A stretch of 64,000 nucleotides of DNA from assembly GCA_947502635.1 (NCBI GenBank), contig CANNAN010000004.1, forward strand, positions 310,001 to 374,000, read 5' to 3'. Made by a program: the position numbers and the translations under genes. Below, piece after piece: positions 63,597 to 64,000 of the stretch. Source of the DNA: an uncultured Flavobacteriaceae bacterium. Its GTDB lineage: Bacteria > Bacteroidota > Bacteroidia > Flavobacteriales > Flavobacteriaceae. The notes beneath the pieces are model-generated. The model had not been told where the DNA came from. It saw only the letters and a list, made by a program, of their open reading frames with translations, and did no database searches. Position 1 is the first letter of the stretch; every line of letters begins with the position of its first letter.

Positions 63597-64000
63597 TTAT
63601 ATGACTTCGATTTTAAGAAGAACATTAATAATATTGTCATTGGCATCAGATATAAACGCATTATAATTTCCAGGTAATGCATTTTTAGGGAGTTTTAATT
63701 GAATACTAATTTCTTTTTCTTCCTTAGGTTTTAAATTAAAGTTTTTAGGAATGACTTTTAAAGCTCTTGAATTTATAATTCGGTTATTTGGTCCTATCAA
63801 ATGGGATTTTTGAAGCTTCATTTTTGTTAATTTTTCTGAATCCTCAAAAAGTGTAAATTTAAAAACTTCTAATTGTCCTGGTTTTAAGGGCTGTTCTGTT
63901 TCTAAAAGTGTTACTGTACTCTCCCTTTTTGTTTCTGAAACGGGTTTCTCTTTGGAATTGGTTTCTTTATCGACAGAAGATGCCAGATTACCAACTTGTT
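63597..64000 (-). CDS. Partial gene with C-terminal Ig-like/NEW3-type domain
   Basis: The minus-strand frame is open from the right edge of the window to the stop at 63597, so ~134 C-terminal residues are visible and the start lies outside. The first ~45 residues are Ser/Thr/Glu-rich (NLASSVDKETNSKEKPVSET). The rest is a beta-sandwich with LEVFKFTLFE, NFNLKPKEEKEISIQLKLP, NALPGNYNAFISD, like the NEW3/CARDB-type domains on exported proteins. A start at the internal ATG (63821) would cut this domain. Function unknown. It sits 3 bp upstream of the polyprenyl synthetase gene. Confidence 0.65.
   Translation of the reverse strand, partial: QVGNLASSVDKETNSKEKPVSETKRESTVTLLETEQPLKPGQLEVFKFTLFEDSEKLTKMKLQKSHLIGPNNRIINSRALKVIPKNFNLKPKEEKEISIQLKLPKNALPGNYNAFISDANDNIINVLLKIEVI

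Overview
The window looks like a chromosomal segment of a marine member of the Flavobacteriaceae (Bacteroidota). Base composition is strongly AT-rich. Start codons lack Shine-Dalgarno sequences, as is usual in this phylum. The gene content is also typical: type IX secretion C-terminal domains (type A on a GH117 enzyme, type B on a giant adhesin), a PorP/SprF protein, AraC regulators with membrane or TPR input domains, LytS/LytTR pairs, a TonB receptor with a carboxypeptidase-like N-terminal domain, and SCxxx-type lipoproteins. The GH117 enzyme (agar/porphyran oligosaccharide family) suggests an algal-polysaccharide habitat. The genus cannot be fixed from the sequence alone.

Layout. 1-3.2 kb: end of a TPR protein, a lipoprotein resembling nucleoside hydrolases, and a kelch lipoprotein. 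3.4-8 kb: a defence-like island with a caspase-subtilase fusion protein, a CHAT protease coupled to it, and a ParDE toxin-antitoxin pair. 8.4-16 kb: two AraC regulators with membrane sensor domains and their neighbours (retropepsin-like protein, sterol-desaturase-like enzyme, small beta-barrel, membrane acyltransferase-like protein, lipocalin-like lipoprotein). 16-24 kb: PorP/SprF plus a ~1,760-residue LRR/BspA-like T9SS surface protein and a TPR-AraC regulator. 24.5-30.4 kb: a four-gene hydrolase/PD40 operon divergent from a LytS/LytTR pair. 30.4-32.7 kb: IS3 remnant, membrane HNH protein, YD-type exported protein. 33-39.6 kb: His/Cys-rich small protein, ABC ATPase, TonB siderophore-type receptor and two ABC permeases, the second broken by an in-frame stop. 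39.8-41.7 kb: a second cytoplasmic-type subtilase with a small inhibitor-like partner. 42-50 kb: YwqK-like protein, TPR-like protein, a MarR-controlled pair (class C beta-lactamase-like plus D-threonine-aldolase-like), and GH117. 50.6-59.2 kb: an eight-gene operon with two tandem [PLP decarboxylase + adenylate-forming ligase] modules followed by four AidA/PixA-family proteins. 59.5-60.9 kb: a divergent sensor-like gene and a REC-LytTR regulator. 61-64 kb: geranylgeranyl-reductase-like flavoprotein, polyprenyl synthetase and a partial gene.

How the parts connect. The caspase-subtilase operon (start 6997) and the lone subtilase operon (start 41629) lie 35 kb apart but share a nearly identical upstream segment. 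It carries a 16-bp palindrome (TACCCA-N4-TGGGTA) and a second inverted repeat with 8-bp spacing, so they probably form one regulon of intracellular proteases. Neither subtilase has a signal peptide. The decarboxylase/ligase/AidA operon is the best candidate for an undescribed biosynthetic or inclusion-forming system, and the LytTR regulator divergent from it is its likely controller. A family of about ten intergenic repeats of up to ~160 bp is scattered through the window, all in the same orientation. No tRNA, rRNA, CRISPR array or complete insertion sequence was seen.
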